Assembly (NCBI RefSeq): GCF_018446385.1
Contig: NC_055987.1
Coordinates: 4,922,705-4,986,704, forward strand
Direction of reading: 5' to 3'
Length of the DNA: 64,000 nt
Origin: Zingiber officinale
Taxonomy: Eukaryota > Streptophyta > Magnoliopsida > Zingiberales > Zingiberaceae
Shown piece after piece: positions 1 to 11,767 of the stretch. The notes under the pieces are model-generated. The model did not search any database. It was given only the letters and a program-made list of their open reading frames with translations, and had not been told where the DNA came from. Made by a program: the position numbers and the translations under genes. The first letter of the stretch is position 1; every line of letters begins with the position of its first letter.

Positions 1-1307
1 TTTTTTGTCTCTTGATCTCAGCAGCTGTCGATTCCTAGGTGTCGTCGGTGCCAGAAGGGAAACAACGTAGGAAGGGCTGAGCTACCCTCCAGAGTGATGA
101 GTCCTTGGATACCTTATCTCCACCGCAGGGTTTTCGTTTGCCGGAATTGTATCGCGATTATCGTCCTTGACGTTGGGTCGCTGTTGGAGCTTTGCTTACT
201 GTCGGCGATCACACTTAGGTTAGTGACTCCACCTGGTTTCACCAGCAACTCCAAGGACTGTGAGACCGCGGAGGAGTGATAGGATGTGGTATTGATGTGA
301 GCTCTTGGATTTGTTTTCTCAGCTGCGGTGTTTCCGATATTTCCAGCAGTGGCGATTTTCGGACGTGAGCTAGCAGTGGAGGTTTGAATTAAGGAAAGGT
401 ATAGAGAAATTATTTCTTTTGTTATAGCGCACACAAATTTGAAGTTAGGAAAGGTTAGGACTGAATTTCCACTAGAATTGTTTTAGGTATAGATTTAAAT
501 CTAAATGGAATAATTAGGGTTAAGAAAACTAATCCTAATTAACTTGTGAGTTATATTTAGTTAGGGATTAGATAATGAATCTAATCTAAGCTTCAGTTTA
601 GATCTGATTAATGGATGAATTTGGATAAGTGGTTAGGAATTGATGTTAACAAGAGGGATTAGCTAATCGAGATACATAGTTTCTAATTGGATTAGGATTT
701 TGTTTAACTATTTTGTTATAATGAAACTTAGCTAAAACTATACAATTTATTACAAGACGTTGACTCGGGATGAGCATTTTGACATAGCGATTGTTTAGCT
801 CGATCTATATTGGAGGCGAGTACCTTGACTTATCTTTAGATATTGTCATTTGATATGCATAGTAAATTTTAATGAGTAGTAATAATTATGTTATATCTGT
901 ATCGGTATGTCATTGCTCGATTTCTTCAACATGCTTATTTATTACCTATTTTATATCCATTACCCTTTTGATGATTTATACTCATGGAAGTAGTGACATA
1001 CCATGCCCTATGATATACCGGACTAGACATTTACCATATATGATAGGTGTACCTAGATCTTCTCATTTGAGCCATTTATTTTTTGTACATGTTTTATGGA
1101 GGTAGATATGGTCAGGATTTACATGCTTAGCGTCATGTACCATCTTGCATGATTGCATGATGAGCGATTGGTAGCCCCATTATTGTTGAGTTCATCACCA
1201 GTTACATGGATTTACACACACAACCACTCATAAATTAGTGGTATATCAGGTAAGGTGTGTGGCAGTTTGCTCTGTCAGTGCTCTGCTGGTCTACTCATGG
1301 GTAGCGT
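1..1307 (+). mobile_element. Ty3/gypsy-type LTR, first piece (oldest layer of the stack)
   Basis: No open gene. This piece is continuous with 4003-4225 and 24735-25489 once the nested insertions and their duplicated target bases are removed. The combined sequence ends in GGGATGTGACA after an ACTCCCCC tract, which I recognise as typical of Tekay/Del-like gypsy LTR 3' ends. The 5' end is outside the window, so it cannot be told whether this is a solo LTR or part of a full element. Short open frames here (for example 94-279 and 872-1105) look like chance. Confidence 0.5.
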
Positions 1308-3997
1308 TGTTATGATGTATACTAAAAGTCTAGCTTTTGGTATAAACATTTATCTAGAAATAAGAATCACATTGGTCAAATGTCTACATTTATGATAAAT
1401 GTAGTTGTTCAATTAATTTATAATGTAGATAACATGGTGTGTGGTGTCACACACAGAGGATCATGTTATCAGTACCTTATAAATTATAAACAGTAGCTCA
1501 CGACCAAGATGGAAAGGAACAAATCATTAGAAGGTCGCAGTGTAATTAGGTATTAGTTTATCTTAATTATATAATTACACTAGTACACTTAGAGTGTATT
1601 GAGTAGGACCATTAGAGGTCATTTCTTTTATACTGACTTTATAAAGGAACAAAGACCTCAGTTATTATGGAAGTGTGTGCTTTTAATCCTAATATAATAA
1701 CAAGCACATATATTTGATATTTATTTCTTTAATTTATCAATGGGTGAGATTTAGTTCGATAAATCAATAAGCCCGATAAGTTGGGAAATGATATCACTTA
1801 TAGTGTGTGTTGTTGATTATAGAAAGAAACTGTGTCCTAGTAATCTAGGTTGAGAATGTCCCTAAGAGGAACTCATAAGGATTGTCATGTTAAACCCTGC
1901 AGGTGGACTTAGTCCGACATGACGATAAGGTTGAGTGGTACTACTCTTAGACTAAGATATTAATTAAATCAGTTGTCAGTAACTCACTTAATTAGTGGAC
2001 ATTCGACATCTTAAATACAGGGAGACTAACACACTCATAATAAGAAGGAGCCAAAATGTAATTTGGAATTGGTGCGGTAGTTCAATAATAGTTCTCTAGT
2101 GGAATGAATTATTATTGATAAAATTAAGCTGTGTGTTCGGGGCGAACACGGGATGCTTAATTTTATCGGGAGACCAAAACCAATTCCTCCTCTCGGTCCC
2201 TATCGTAGCCTCTTGTATATAGAGATTTATACCCATCGCATACCCACCTTCTTACCCATCCAATGGGGCCGACCAAGCTAGCTTGGAACCCGAGCTAGGG
2301 CCGGCCAAGACCAAATGGATGAGCCAAGTTGGTGGTCGGCCAAAGCTTGGGTCCCAAGCTTAGGTGGCCGGCCACTAGAATATTAAAAAGGATTTTTATT
2401 AAAATTATTTCTTATGTGGATATCATGGTTTTAAAAGAGAGTTTAAAAATTAAAAATTTCTTTTTATAGCTTTCTACAAAAGATTAAGAGAAGAGATTAA
2501 TCTCTTTCCTTATTTGTAGATTAAAAGGATGGTTTTAATTTTTTGGTAAAAACTTTCTTTATTTGTAAATCATCTACATGTTTAAATGAGAGTTTAAAAT
2601 TTGAAATCTTTCCTTATTTGTTGATTAAAAGGTGGATTTTAAATTTTAAGAAAACTTTCCTTTTTAACCATGTTCATGATTTAAAAGAGAGTTTAAAAAT
2701 TAAATATTCTCTTTTATAAGTTTCTACAAGAGATTAAGAAAAGATTTGATATCTTTCCTTATTTGTAGATTAAAAGATATTTTAATTTTTAGAGATAACT
2801 TTCTTTTTGTCCACATATTTAAAAGAAAGATTTTAATTGATTAAATTTCCTTTTTATAAACCAATCATGAAGGGATAAAAATTATTGGAGAAATTTTTAT
2901 AAATTTCCGAAAACAAATTAGGAAGTTTTAATTCTTGTTTAATTAAAACTTTCCTTGATTTGGGGAAATAAGTGGTCGGCCATGTTATAATGAAAAGAAA
3001 AATTATTTTTAATTAAATAAATTTTTCCTTTTCATGGCAAAAGAATTAAGGAAGTTTTTATTTAAATTTCCTTATTTGCCAAGATCAAGGATTATAAAAG
3101 AGGGGGTAGAGGAGGCTTTATGGTGAACAACCTCTATTATTTTCTCCCTCTTTTCTTCTTTGGTGTGGTCAGCCTCTTCCTCTTCTTCTCTTCTCTCCAT
3201 CCTTTGTGGCCGAACCTCACATCTTCTTTGGAGATCAAGTGATGGCCGGATTCTTGCTTGGAGAAGAAGGAGAGAAAGCTTACATCCCTTGGAGCTTGGT
3301 TGGTGGAAAAAGATCTTCATCTTTTGGAAGCATTGTGCTTGGCCGAAACTTGAAGAAAGGAGAAGAAGGTGCTTTGGTGGTTTCTCATCTCGGAAGATCG
3401 TTGCCCACACAACGTCCGAGGTTAGAAGAGGAATACGGTAGAAGACCTAGAGGTTTTTGCTTGCAAAAGAAAAGGTATACTAGTATTTAATTTCCACATC
3501 ATACTAGTTTTACTTCTTTGTAAAAATACCAAATACAAGAGGCATGCGATTCTAGTATTTCGAATTTGTTTTCGATGTTGTGTTCTTTTGTTTTTTCTTT
3601 TCCTTGTGATTTGATTGTTCCTTTTGGTTGACCTAAAGTTATTTAAGGAAATTAAATATTAGCTTTCCTTAAAAGGCTTTGTCTAGGCGGTGGTGGTTGT
3701 TCCCATATCCAAGAAGACCATGTGCCTTGCCATGCAGTCCTGGAAGCCAATTTTGGAAATTAATATTTAATGGAATTAATAACTTAGGTGATTTGGATCA
3801 AACGTGTTAAGTTCCGTAGGAGATCCAAGTCTAAACCTAAAAGAACAAATAGATTAAACTTTGGATCAAACGTGTTAAGTTCTGTAGGCGATCCAAGTTT
3901 AATTTAAAAAAGCACATGGTAGCTAGGAAAAGGTTCGGACCTTTGTACAAAATTTTTGTACAGTGGAACCATTAGGTTTGCCGAGTACCAACCAACA
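1308..3997 (+). mobile_element. Long solo LTR, copy 1 (probably copia, Angela-like)
   Basis: About 2.69 kb starting TGTTATGATGTATAC and ending CCAACCAACA, flanked by a perfect 5-bp duplication AGCGT (1303-1307 and 3998-4002). It is closely similar along its length to 20340-23010. A TATA-like stretch (about 2214-2226) is followed by a transcript-like CT-rich section, supporting plus orientation. Neither flank has a PBS, PPT or second LTR, so this is a solo LTR left by recombination. Open frames at 3072-3490 lie inside the LTR and are not considered genes. Confidence 0.85.
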
Positions 3998-4002
3998 AGC
4001 GT

Positions 4003-4225
4003 GACACAGCGTGGTAGAATAACAGGGGTCCCTCCTCTGGATTGTCTCAGGGAGATGAGAGCATTGAGCTTCCCCACTTATGATTTGTGATAGGAGGATA
4101 GGTGTAATCTGACAACAAACATCCTATCAACTCGGTCACTCATCAGGAGCAGTGATGGCATAGTGCATAATTATCATAGCCCTACCCACTCGGTCTCACC
4201 ATTGTGTGTGAGATGGCTGACTGAC
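4003..4225 (+). mobile_element. Gypsy-type LTR, second piece
   Basis: Short stretch between two solo LTRs. Its left edge joins 1307 through the AGCGT duplication and its right edge joins 24735 through the CTGAC/CTAAC duplication. No coding signal. Confidence 0.5.
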
Positions 4226-5048
4226 TGTTGGATTGAGAAGCGCTAGAGGGGGGGTGAATAGCGCTCGTGGCTATTTCGTTCGATTTGTAAAACTCGAGTG
4301 TTAAACGCAGCGGAAATAAAAGGAACAACACACAAAGACACAGATTATTTACTTGGTTCGGAGCCTGTGGCTACTCCTACTCCAAGGCCCGCGATCATTG
4401 ATTGCTTTCGGTGGGCAACAATTATAATATCGTAAACGAGAGTACAACTTTGAAGTACAATATTAAAACTGGAATACAAGTTATATCGACGATGAAAATC
4501 ATTATCTTGAAGCTTCGAGTCGTTGGGGTCTTGCCGTAGCTTAGCCGGATCGTCTTGTTAGCATCACACAGGAGAAAGAGCTCTAGGGGATTGATTGTCT
4601 GAGTGCTGCCTCGACAACCCCTTTTATACACTACTGAAGGCGCCTCCAAGCACGTCCAAGGCGTCTCCGGGCGGCCCAAGTCGCACACGTGGATCAGCAC
4701 AGAATTGGTCACACTTATTTGCTTTAAGGCGCCTCCAAGCCTCTTCAAGGTGCCTTCAAGCCTTGGTCCAAGGCGCCTCCAGCACTGCTTCGCAGCCAGC
4801 TCCCGCTTGCACCCAAGGCACCTCCAAGCTCCATGGAGGCGCCTCGGACACTATTCATCTGAGGCTTAGCTTGTTCCTTTCGTACATGCAAGACACGTTA
4901 GTCCCAAAACAACAACATACCCTGTAAGATAAAGTTAGAACAGATATAAATATGATAAATCAAGTAATTGACAACCATCGGACTGTCCGGGTCTGACTTC
5001 AGATTTCTGACCGGAAACCCTAGATCGACCCGACGCCTACTATCCCTC
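4226..5048 (-). mobile_element. Sirevirus-type solo LTR 'D', 3' part (interrupted by R)
   Basis: In plus orientation it begins TGTTGGATTGAG; the other half is at 24242-24729 and ends GCACCAACA. The flanks are CTGAC (4221-4225) and CTAAC (24730-24734), a 5-bp duplication with one mismatch. A minus-strand TATA-like motif lies at about 4617-4632. GC-rich 'ggcgcctcc' repeats at 4640-4850 are shared with other Sirevirus LTRs here. Element R split this LTR. Confidence 0.75.
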
Positions 5049-5204
5049 TGTTGGGGGATCGGTGGCCGGCTTGAAGGGGGGTTGGATAGACGGCGCCCCT
5101 AAATACTCGCTTCTATCTACAACGTTAGTGCGCAAGCGAAAATGCAAACAAAGCAAGTAGAAAGCTAAATACTAAAGGAAAGAATGCAAACCAAGCTACA
5201 CGAT
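5049..5204 (-). repeat. R 3' LTR, terminal part
   Basis: Starts TGTTGGGGGATCGG and matches 23138 onward with few differences. It is broken at 5204 by element C, whose target duplication ACGAT is at 5200-5204 and 7632-7636. Confidence 0.85.
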
Positions 5205-6049
5205 TGATCTTGTCCGAACGATGAATCAACGGACGCTGGGCACGTGGCGCTCTCCAAACTGCTGACGTAGATCTTCGACCGGTCGTGTGGACCTCCGGCG
5301 AACCTGCAAGGAAGTTGGGCCGGGAGGGGGTTCCCAGCGACGACCCTCCGACGCTCAAGTCAGGCAAGAGGAAGACGAGAAAGTGGCTTCGAATACGGGA
5401 GAATGCGTACCTTCGGCGAAGTGTGAGGCCCCTTATATAGAGCTGTGAAGAGGCTTACGCACACATACCGAGGTGAATACGTGTCCTCTAACCATACCTC
5501 AGTATGGGCTTGTCAGAAGAGCTTACCTGACACCATACTGCTACAGTCCGAGCACATCTCTGATGGGACAGCGGAACCCTCTGTCGTAAGATCCTGCGTA
5601 TGGCCTAGTCGTCGAACATACCCGCTGTCAGAAGATGTTCCCTTGTCCTTTTGTCTCTTCTTACCACATGCCGAGCGTCCGGCCGGTCGGCCGTCCCCTC
5701 ACGTCCGGCCGGTCGTATGTGCTGGTCCGCTCAGGAGATTCTCGGTCGTGTGCTCTGTGGTCCGCTCGGGAGATTCCCGGTCGTGTGCTCTGTGGAGACT
5801 GTTCGCAGTATTACTACTTTATGCCTTCGGCCGAGCGAGCTACCCACTCGTCCATACAACCCTGTTCAACATGAGCGTCAGAACCCCGACTCCCCGCCGG
5901 GGTGTTTTTGCTTCCGTTCAGAACGTTCGTCCGGTCGCCCCCATCTTTATCCGCTCGGCCAAACCCCAGATTGACCTTTTACCTTTCAACCTCCACGTGG
6001 CGTTGACTCTGCTTAAAAGGGGGGTCCCTCTCCTCACTGCCGGATCACT
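5205..6049 (+). repeat. C 5' LTR
   Basis: 845 bp from TGATCTTGTCC to CCGGATCA. It contains a TATA-like motif near 5430-5440 and a tandem of about 35 bp around 5726-5800. Open frames here (5445-6086 and overlapping frames) are spurious: they sit in the LTR and run past its end into the PBS region. Confidence 0.7.
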
Positions 6050-6083
6050 GGCCTCCCCTTCAAGTCTAGTCGAAGGAGGCGAT
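6049..6083 (+). promoter_or_regulatory. Putative C primer-binding site and hairpin
   Basis: Directly after the LTR comes a TGG-starting stretch, as in tRNA-primed elements, overlapping an inverted repeat (GCCTCC...GGAGGC, about 6052-6083). I cannot name the primer tRNA with certainty. Confidence 0.35.
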
Positions 6084-6703
6084 TAGTCCGACTGACTGGA
6101 CCGTCAGTCACGCCGAGCGGCGTCCATATGCAACTACCCTCCGCTCGGACATAAAGGGGGCAACTAAAACGCCTGTCAACGCCAACATTCCTCGGTATCT
6201 TTTCGAAGTTTTCGCCAATCTCCATCATTAAGGTCGAGCACGCGCTCATTAAATGTGTTCCAGTGGCCGAATGCCACGTGTCGAGGCTGCCGTCATCGTA
6301 CGACGGCGACGTGGTGTTTTGACGTGATCGAGGTGGTTCGAAATGAACGGTGCGATGCGTGCTCCGGTTCTCGCGACCTGAATCCGACGGTGAAGGTCGC
6401 TCGGGTTCCACCCTATAAAGGTTTCTCTTCTCTCCTTCGCCTCACTTCTGCTGTCGCGTGCTTACCGCTGCTTCTCGCGTTCCAGATTTTCGACGATCTT
6501 GCTCCTGTTTTCGTCGATCCCCGGTGCGCTTCCCTCGATCCTCCTCTTCGTTTAAGGTTCTCCTTCTTTCTCTCTTTGGTTCTTGTGTATTCTTTGCATT
6601 TCTTTTCCGAGTTTCGATCCTCGGGGCCTCTTTTCGTTTGCTGTCTTCTTTCTCCTATCCTCTACCTTTCTTTGCCTTTTTTTTGATTTTGTCCGCTCGG
6701 CCA

Positions 6704-7631
6704 ATGGCTAGCTCCTCCCAACCTCTAGACCAATCCCTCGGCACTCCGCGACCAGTTCACAGCCGGTCTGCGATTTCCCATTCATCCCTTCATCGTTGAA
6801 GTCTGTAATTTTTTCGGCATTCCGCTCGGAAGCCTAGTCCCCAATACTTTCCGCCTTTTATGCGGCGTCGTTGTCTTGTTCAAAATCCACCACATCCCCC
6901 TCCGACCGGAGGTTTTCTATTATTTTTATTACCCTAAACAGTCCGAGCTGGGCACATATATGTTTCAGGCTCGCCCCGGTTTAGTTTTCTTCAATAAACT
7001 TCCTTCTTCCAATAAGCATTGGAAAGAATTCTACTTCTACCTTCGTATGCCCGAGCGGGCCCCCTACCTAACGAAGTGGCAGATCGGACCACCAACCTCA
7101 CCAGAGCTCAAAAGGTTCAAAACCCGACCGGACTATCTTCATGCCGCCAACATGCTGGCCGGTCTGAGGTTTGATATCAACAAATTCCTTCCTGAAGGGG
7201 CGATGTATATATTCGGTCTGAGTTGGATCAGGACCCCCTTCCGAGCGGCTTCGGTAAGAATTTTACTTTGTGAATTCGTTTTAATTGCTAACTGATTTTC
7301 TCTGTTTTCCTTTGCAGCAAACATTGTCATGGAGTCGGTGATGACTGGCATTTTGAAAAGGAAGGCGGTGACGCTCGAAGCCGCGGCGGCCAAAGAAATG
7401 GAGACGCTCGGCATCCAGCCGGTCGGCTCTAATGAGGGGGAGAGCGAGACAAATGCTGGGGAGTCGGCCGCTCAGGCTTCTCTCCCAGAGCCAGTGGCTG
7501 GCGCAACTGCTAGTCGAGAGCCTTCCGTCCGGGTCAACTCCTCAGGCCTTCCTTCTCTCCTAGAGCCAGTGGCTGGCTCAAATGCTGGGGAGTCGGCCGC
7601 TCAGGCTTCTCCCCTCCTCACTGCCGGATCA
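6704..7631 (+). pseudogene. Truncated gypsy N-terminal protein ('putative gypsy type transposon' domain)
   Basis: Start ATG at 6704 follows a TATA-like CTATAAAGG (about 6411) and a CT-rich leader. The first frame runs to about 6775, then the sequence continues in another frame from 6777, so there is a one-base shift. The second frame reads through phrases such as VPNTFRLLCGVV and LPSSNKHWKEFYFYL, which I recognise from the plant 'putative gypsy type transposon' domain (Pfam PF04195-like). A 64-bp intron-like segment (7254-7317, GTAAG...TTTGCAG) follows, then an Ala/Glu-rich frame with a duplicated phrase (NAGESAAQAS) that stops at the deletion junction. No pol domains remain. Not functional. 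Confidence 0.6.
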
Positions 7632-7636
7632 ACGAT

Positions 7637-8448
7637 CATTTACGTGGTTCGGAGATAAGGCTCCTACTCCACGGTTGTCCGTAAGGTGGACGATCCCTAT
7701 CCGTCGGTGAATTACTCCCCGGAAGACCTCCGACTAGCTCACGTAGCTCCTTGTGGGTGGAGAAACCTCACCACAACTCTTACCAAGGACTCTTGAGAAG
7801 CTAGGGCACTGGTAGACTACTAATAGGGGTTAACCACCTCTATTTCGTCAACCTCAACCAAGCTTCCAAGACTTGGTTATATAGGCCACGAGATGGAAAA
7901 CCCCGCCTACCAGTCGACTGCCCTCTGTGGAAATTCGACCGTTACATCCCAACGGCTCGATTTCACACTAATCGAGCGAACAGAGACATTCTGTTCGCTG
8001 CCAGTCGATTGCTAAAACATGCATTCGACTGCTACAGTAAAACCCTAAAATTAGGATTTTACTCCGAGTACAATCTCTCGTGCACTCGTACCCTCACCCT
8101 TATGACTCATTTGACGCTTCATTTGCAGCTTTGACCTCTTGCCTTCAATCCTACTTCCTTTGGCTCTCGTCCCTCGGATGCATTCAAGCCCGCGGCTCGT
8201 CTCCAATGTCATCCTTCACGTATGCCTCGAAGTCGCTTCCCTCTTCCCTTGTCCTCGCTGCCTTGTCCACAGTCCCTCGGATGCTCCATCCTTCACCGGA
8301 ACCGAAACCATCAACCTGAGTCACATGTGTATCCTGCAAACCTGCACAACTCAAATACACATATCAAATACAAGGGTGAACCTAACTTAAACCCTTTGCC
8401 CAAACACCAAAATACATGGTCCCGCGGACCATTGGGATTGCTCCAACA
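7637..8448 (-). repeat. R 3' LTR, main part
   Basis: Collinear with 23285-24236; ends GGATTGCTCCAACA. Minus-strand TATA-like CCTATATAACC is at about 7878-7890. Compared with the 5' LTR it lacks most of the CAGTCGACTG-rich block (23569-23790). Open frames at 8080-8509 recur in both LTRs and are not genes. Confidence 0.85.
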
Positions 8449-8463
8449 ATCTCCCCTTTTTTT
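8449..8463 (-). other. R polypurine tract
   Basis: On the minus strand AAAAAAAGGGGAGAT directly precedes TGTTGGAGC, the 3' LTR start. Further GGGGGAG-type tracts lie at about 8843-8850 and 8895-8903. Several PPT-like tracts upstream of the 3' LTR are a known Sirevirus trait. Confidence 0.75.
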
Positions 8464-8525
8464 GGTGTTTGGCAATACGTTTAAGTTAGGGAAAACATAT
8501 AGCAAATAAACATGCTAAAACAAAT

Positions 8526-8663
8526 GGACTTACGTTGCCAAGGCTACACACTTGGACTTACACCGCCGAATGAACTTACGTTGCCAAGGCTACACACTTG
8601 GACTTACACTGCCGAATGGACTTACGATGCCAAGGCTACACACTTGGACTTACACTGCCGAAT
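8526..8663. repeat. Three 46-bp tandem repeats in R
   Basis: Three copies start at 8526, 8572 and 8618, each with the core TTGCCAAGGCTACACAC (one copy has A for the first T pair partner). Non-coding, between gag and the PPT of R. Confidence 0.85.
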
Positions 8664-8689
8664 GAAAAAAAACAATGCAACATGCATTT

Positions 8690-8850
8690 GAACCTATCCC
8701 AAGGATCTCCCTACACCTATGCTCCCCAATGAGCTAGGATTTTCACAACAGGCTTTTTAAGAACCTATCCCAAGGCTCCCCTACACCTACGTTCCCCAAT
8801 GAGCTAGGATTTTTACAACGGGTTTTTTAAGAACCTATCCCAAGGCTCCC
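8690..8850. repeat. 70-bp tandem repeats in R
   Basis: About 2.3 copies begin with GAACCTATCCCAAGG at 8690, 8761 and 8831. On the minus strand each carries a purine-rich GGGGAGC tract resembling the PPT. Confidence 0.8.
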
Positions 8851-9771
8851 CCTACGCAAAGGCACTTTCAGGTTTTCCCAACTAAACCTTACTTCTCCCC
8901 CTTTGCCTAACATCCAAAAAGTCCTCCAACAATATCCCAATTGTTGAAAACTTGTCATTCCAATTGACCCTAAACTCGTGCGTTTATCCCCCATGGATTT
9001 CATACACTTGTATGAGTTGACTTGGTCAAAATTCAGTGCTGAAAACAATTTCAGACTGATATCAGTCGACTGTAAGAAGTACCAGTCGACTGGTCACCAC
9101 TAGCTGAGCGAACAGAATGCTTTTATTCGCTGCCAGTCGACTGCAACTTCTAGCAGTCGACTGCTAAAACTAGCAGTCGACTGGCACAGTTTTTCAGCCT
9201 TTTTCAACATTTCTGACCCAATTTCAGAAATGTACCAATAATTCCACAGACATCCAAAAATTTTCAAATTTTGTGGAGAGGTCTATTTTACCTATGTATA
9301 CTTGAGAAAAATACATTAAAAAATGTATCTATCACCAATTTCAAGATTGACACAAAACTCAAAACTAGCTAAATGGTTCAATTTAACCTTAACCTAAATT
9401 CCTAGTTTTGGCTTCCTCTTGATGTATTTGCCCATACTAACCCACAATGCATCTCTAGCATTGGTTTATATGGCATCTATATATTCAAAATCAATTATCA
9501 TGCTATATGACCCCAATGTCATATTTCTAAGCATGAAACAAAACTAAATTGTGCCAAAACCCTAGGTTTGAGACTCAAGTCCGTCTCCAAACCACTTGGC
9601 ACATCCCATGACCCCTCTAGACTCCCAAGTACAACCCACCTGAGATCCATTGGCCATGGGTCCCAATTTGACTCTTAGAACTCCCCCCAGAGCCCTTAAC
9701 CTTAGTCACCTCCCTAGGTGACTCATCCACAATGACTAGGTCACATTGGTTCACCTCCGGTGACACTTGAC
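8851..9771. other. R non-coding region between gag and PPT
   Basis: No pol-like coding on either strand. It holds five copies or near-copies of the palindromic decamer CAGTCGACTG at about 9063-9185. An open frame at 8827-9048 (minus) shows no recognisable domain. Confidence 0.6.
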
Positions 9772-10523
9772 CTACAAACCTAACTTTCTTAACCTTGACA
9801 CTTTGTCCTTGGTTAATTTATCCTTACCTTTAAATGGCTTTCCCTTGCCATTTATTGGTTTCTCCTTGCCATAGTCATATGCCACCCTAGCATAAGACTT
9901 TCCCTTAGCATTGGAGCCACTAGATCGGTATCCCAAACCCGATCTATCATTGTTGGGTCTTTGGCTACCCAACACCATACCTGAACCCTTAGATCCAACA
10001 TTGAATCTTTCTAGGGTTTTCTCCAATTTATCAAGCTTTGCCTTCAAAGCTTGATTTTCCCTCTCTAAGTTCCTAAACCTAGAGTCAACATGTCCACCAT
10101 GGACATTCCTAGACCTACCCTTTCTAAACACGTGTCTCCCCTTCTTGGGATTAATGCCTTGAGTCTCCTTAGATCTACTATTTCTTTGTTTATCATGCAT
10201 TGATTTCCTAAGGTTTTGATCTACATTAACCCTATTCTTATCATGATATCTAAATCCTAAATTTTGCATGGGTAAATAATAACAATTATTCCTAGCATGC
10301 ATGAAGGAATTTAAATTTGATTTCAAATTTAAATTTGGGTTTACCTTACCCTTTACCTTTGGAGCTCCCCCTTGACATGAGCCTCCATTCTTCCTCCACT
10401 TCTTCTCCTCCTTCTTCAAATGTGCCAACTTTTTGATCTCTTTCTTCTTTGGGCATTTGGTGTGGTAATGACCCCGCTCACCACACGTGAAGCACACTAT
10501 GTGCTTTTTCTCCTTCTTCTTCC
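9772..10523 (-). pseudogene. R Gag, C-terminal part (second zinc knuckle)
   Basis: Minus-strand frame ending at 9772. Near its start is a CCHC knuckle CFTCGERGHYHTKCP, the retroviral-type nucleic-acid binding motif of Gag. A Lys-rich stretch follows, then a coiled-coil-like segment (NLERENQALKAKLDKLEKTL), then a basic Gly/Lys-rich tail. It continues upstream into 19696-20334 across inserted element E. It is uninterrupted by stops over about 240 codons, so R gag decayed little before E split it. Role: particle assembly and RNA packaging in the cytoplasm. Confidence 0.75.
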
Positions 10524-11531
10524 TGTTGGTGCGGGTAGCACTAACGGTCTAACCTAGGTTTTGATGAATGACAAATCGGTTAAGTTAGTTTTGTTGTTGT
10601 CTGACACTTTGATCGAGTGTGCAGGAGAAGTCCAGACAGATCGACGGGCTGACCGGATGTCTGGCACGAAGTCCAGCTAGGTCGACGAGAAGTCCAAGTG
10701 GGTCGACGGGCTGACCGGACGCTTGGCAAGAAGTCCAGCTAGGTCGACGGGCTGACTGGATAGCTGGCGAAAGGTCCAGACGGGTCGAAGGGCTGACCGG
10801 ACGTCTGGCAGGTAAGTGAGGTAAGTCACTGGAGGGGAGTGACTGCGAGGACGCGTTCCCGGGAAGGGAACATTAGGCGTCGATCCGGCTTAGATCCATT
10901 TCGGAAATCTAAGTCGAGATCGTGACTAGATTCCGGTCTGTTAATTCATACTTTATAAATTGTGCTAACAATCTGTGTTGCAGGGTATATTTTGCCTCGG
11001 ACTAACCTTTTTTTGCAGGAGAAGGAATCTCTGGAAAAAGGTGGTCCGGGCGCCCGGAGGCAACTTTTATCCTCTGCGTCGCCTCATTACGTGGAGCATC
11101 CTGACTGGACTTGCCACGTCGCACCAGGGCGCCCGGAAGGGATCCAGGCGCCTGGAGCAGCATATAAAAGAAGCCCCAGGGGTGGAGCTTCAAATATAAC
11201 TGAGAACTCTTCGACTGCTTACCCTGCTGCTCTACGCTCCTACGACGCTAACAAAGCTCCGACAAAGTGCTCCTTCTTCTTTGGTTAATTTCCTTATCGG
11301 TATCACTTTGTTTCATTAGCATTTCTTGTACTCTTTTTGTAATCATATTCGAATTGCTAGTGATTGCCCAACGAAAATGATCAAGGACCACGGGTCTTCG
11401 AGTAGGAGTCATCACAGGCTCCGAACGAAGTAAAATCAACTGTGTTCATTTACTTTTCCGCTGCGTACTTTTACACTCGAGTTTTCGAATCGATATTCAC
11501 CCCCCCTCTATCGAACGATCACGGTCCTATA
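10524..11531 (+). repeat. E 5' LTR
   Basis: Starts TGTTGGTGCGGG and ends GGTCCTATA (CTACA in the other copy). A tandem-like block of GGTCGACGGGCTGACCGGA words is at 10633-10810. TATA motif CATATAAAAG at 11161-11170. Open frames at 10962-11439 lie within the LTR and recur in the 3' copy. Confidence 0.92.
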
Positions 11532-11533
11532 AG

Positions 11534-11545
11534 TGGTATCAGAGC
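11534..11545 (+). promoter_or_regulatory. E primer-binding site
   Basis: TGGTATCAGAGC, complementary to the 3' end of initiator tRNA-Met, two bases after the 5' LTR. Confidence 0.9.
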
Positions 11546-11767
11546 AGGTACCGCTCTGATTTGGTGCAACCACCAATCAGACAGGGGTGAAAAATTAGTT
11601 TTTTTCGGTTTTCAGTTTTACGAATTTTTTCCCGTTGCAATTAAATCTAAATTGGTGCAACACCAATTTAGATACTTCTATAATTTTTTTTTCTTCCGCA
11701 CTACTAATCCAAGACCAAGTCTTGGGATTTTTGTTTTTCTTTTCTTTCTTCTGTGCGCAGGACTAAA

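Larger units (their letters stand above)
5205..7631 (+). mobile_element. Element C: internally deleted gypsy-type retrotransposon
   Basis: Inserted in the R 3' LTR with a perfect 5-bp duplication ACGAT. Ends are TGATCTTG and GCCGGATCA. An 18-base string closing the 5' LTR (6032-6049) recurs exactly at the end of the element (7614-7631), so nearly all of the 3' LTR and most of the internal region are missing. The remaining internal part encodes the start of a gypsy-type N-terminal protein. The sequence is GC-rich with many CCGAGCGG/CCGCTCGG words, unlike its AT-rich neighbours. Confidence 0.75.

Noticed and set aside
3072..3490. Overlapping open frames of 90-112 codons
   Set aside because: They lie inside the solo LTR, and the counterpart region of the second copy (22063-22470) has different frames, so they are not conserved coding.
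5445..6086. 213-codon open frame
   Set aside because: Spans the GC-rich C LTR and runs past its end; composition is Arg/Ser/Pro-rich low complexity with no domain.
8080..8509. Repeated frames in two places (also 23839-24366)
   Set aside because: Both are the same LTR of element R; recurrence comes from LTR identity, not gene duplication.
8526..8850. CRISPR-like array of direct repeats
   Set aside because: Contiguous tandem repeats without unique spacers, in a eukaryotic retrotransposon.
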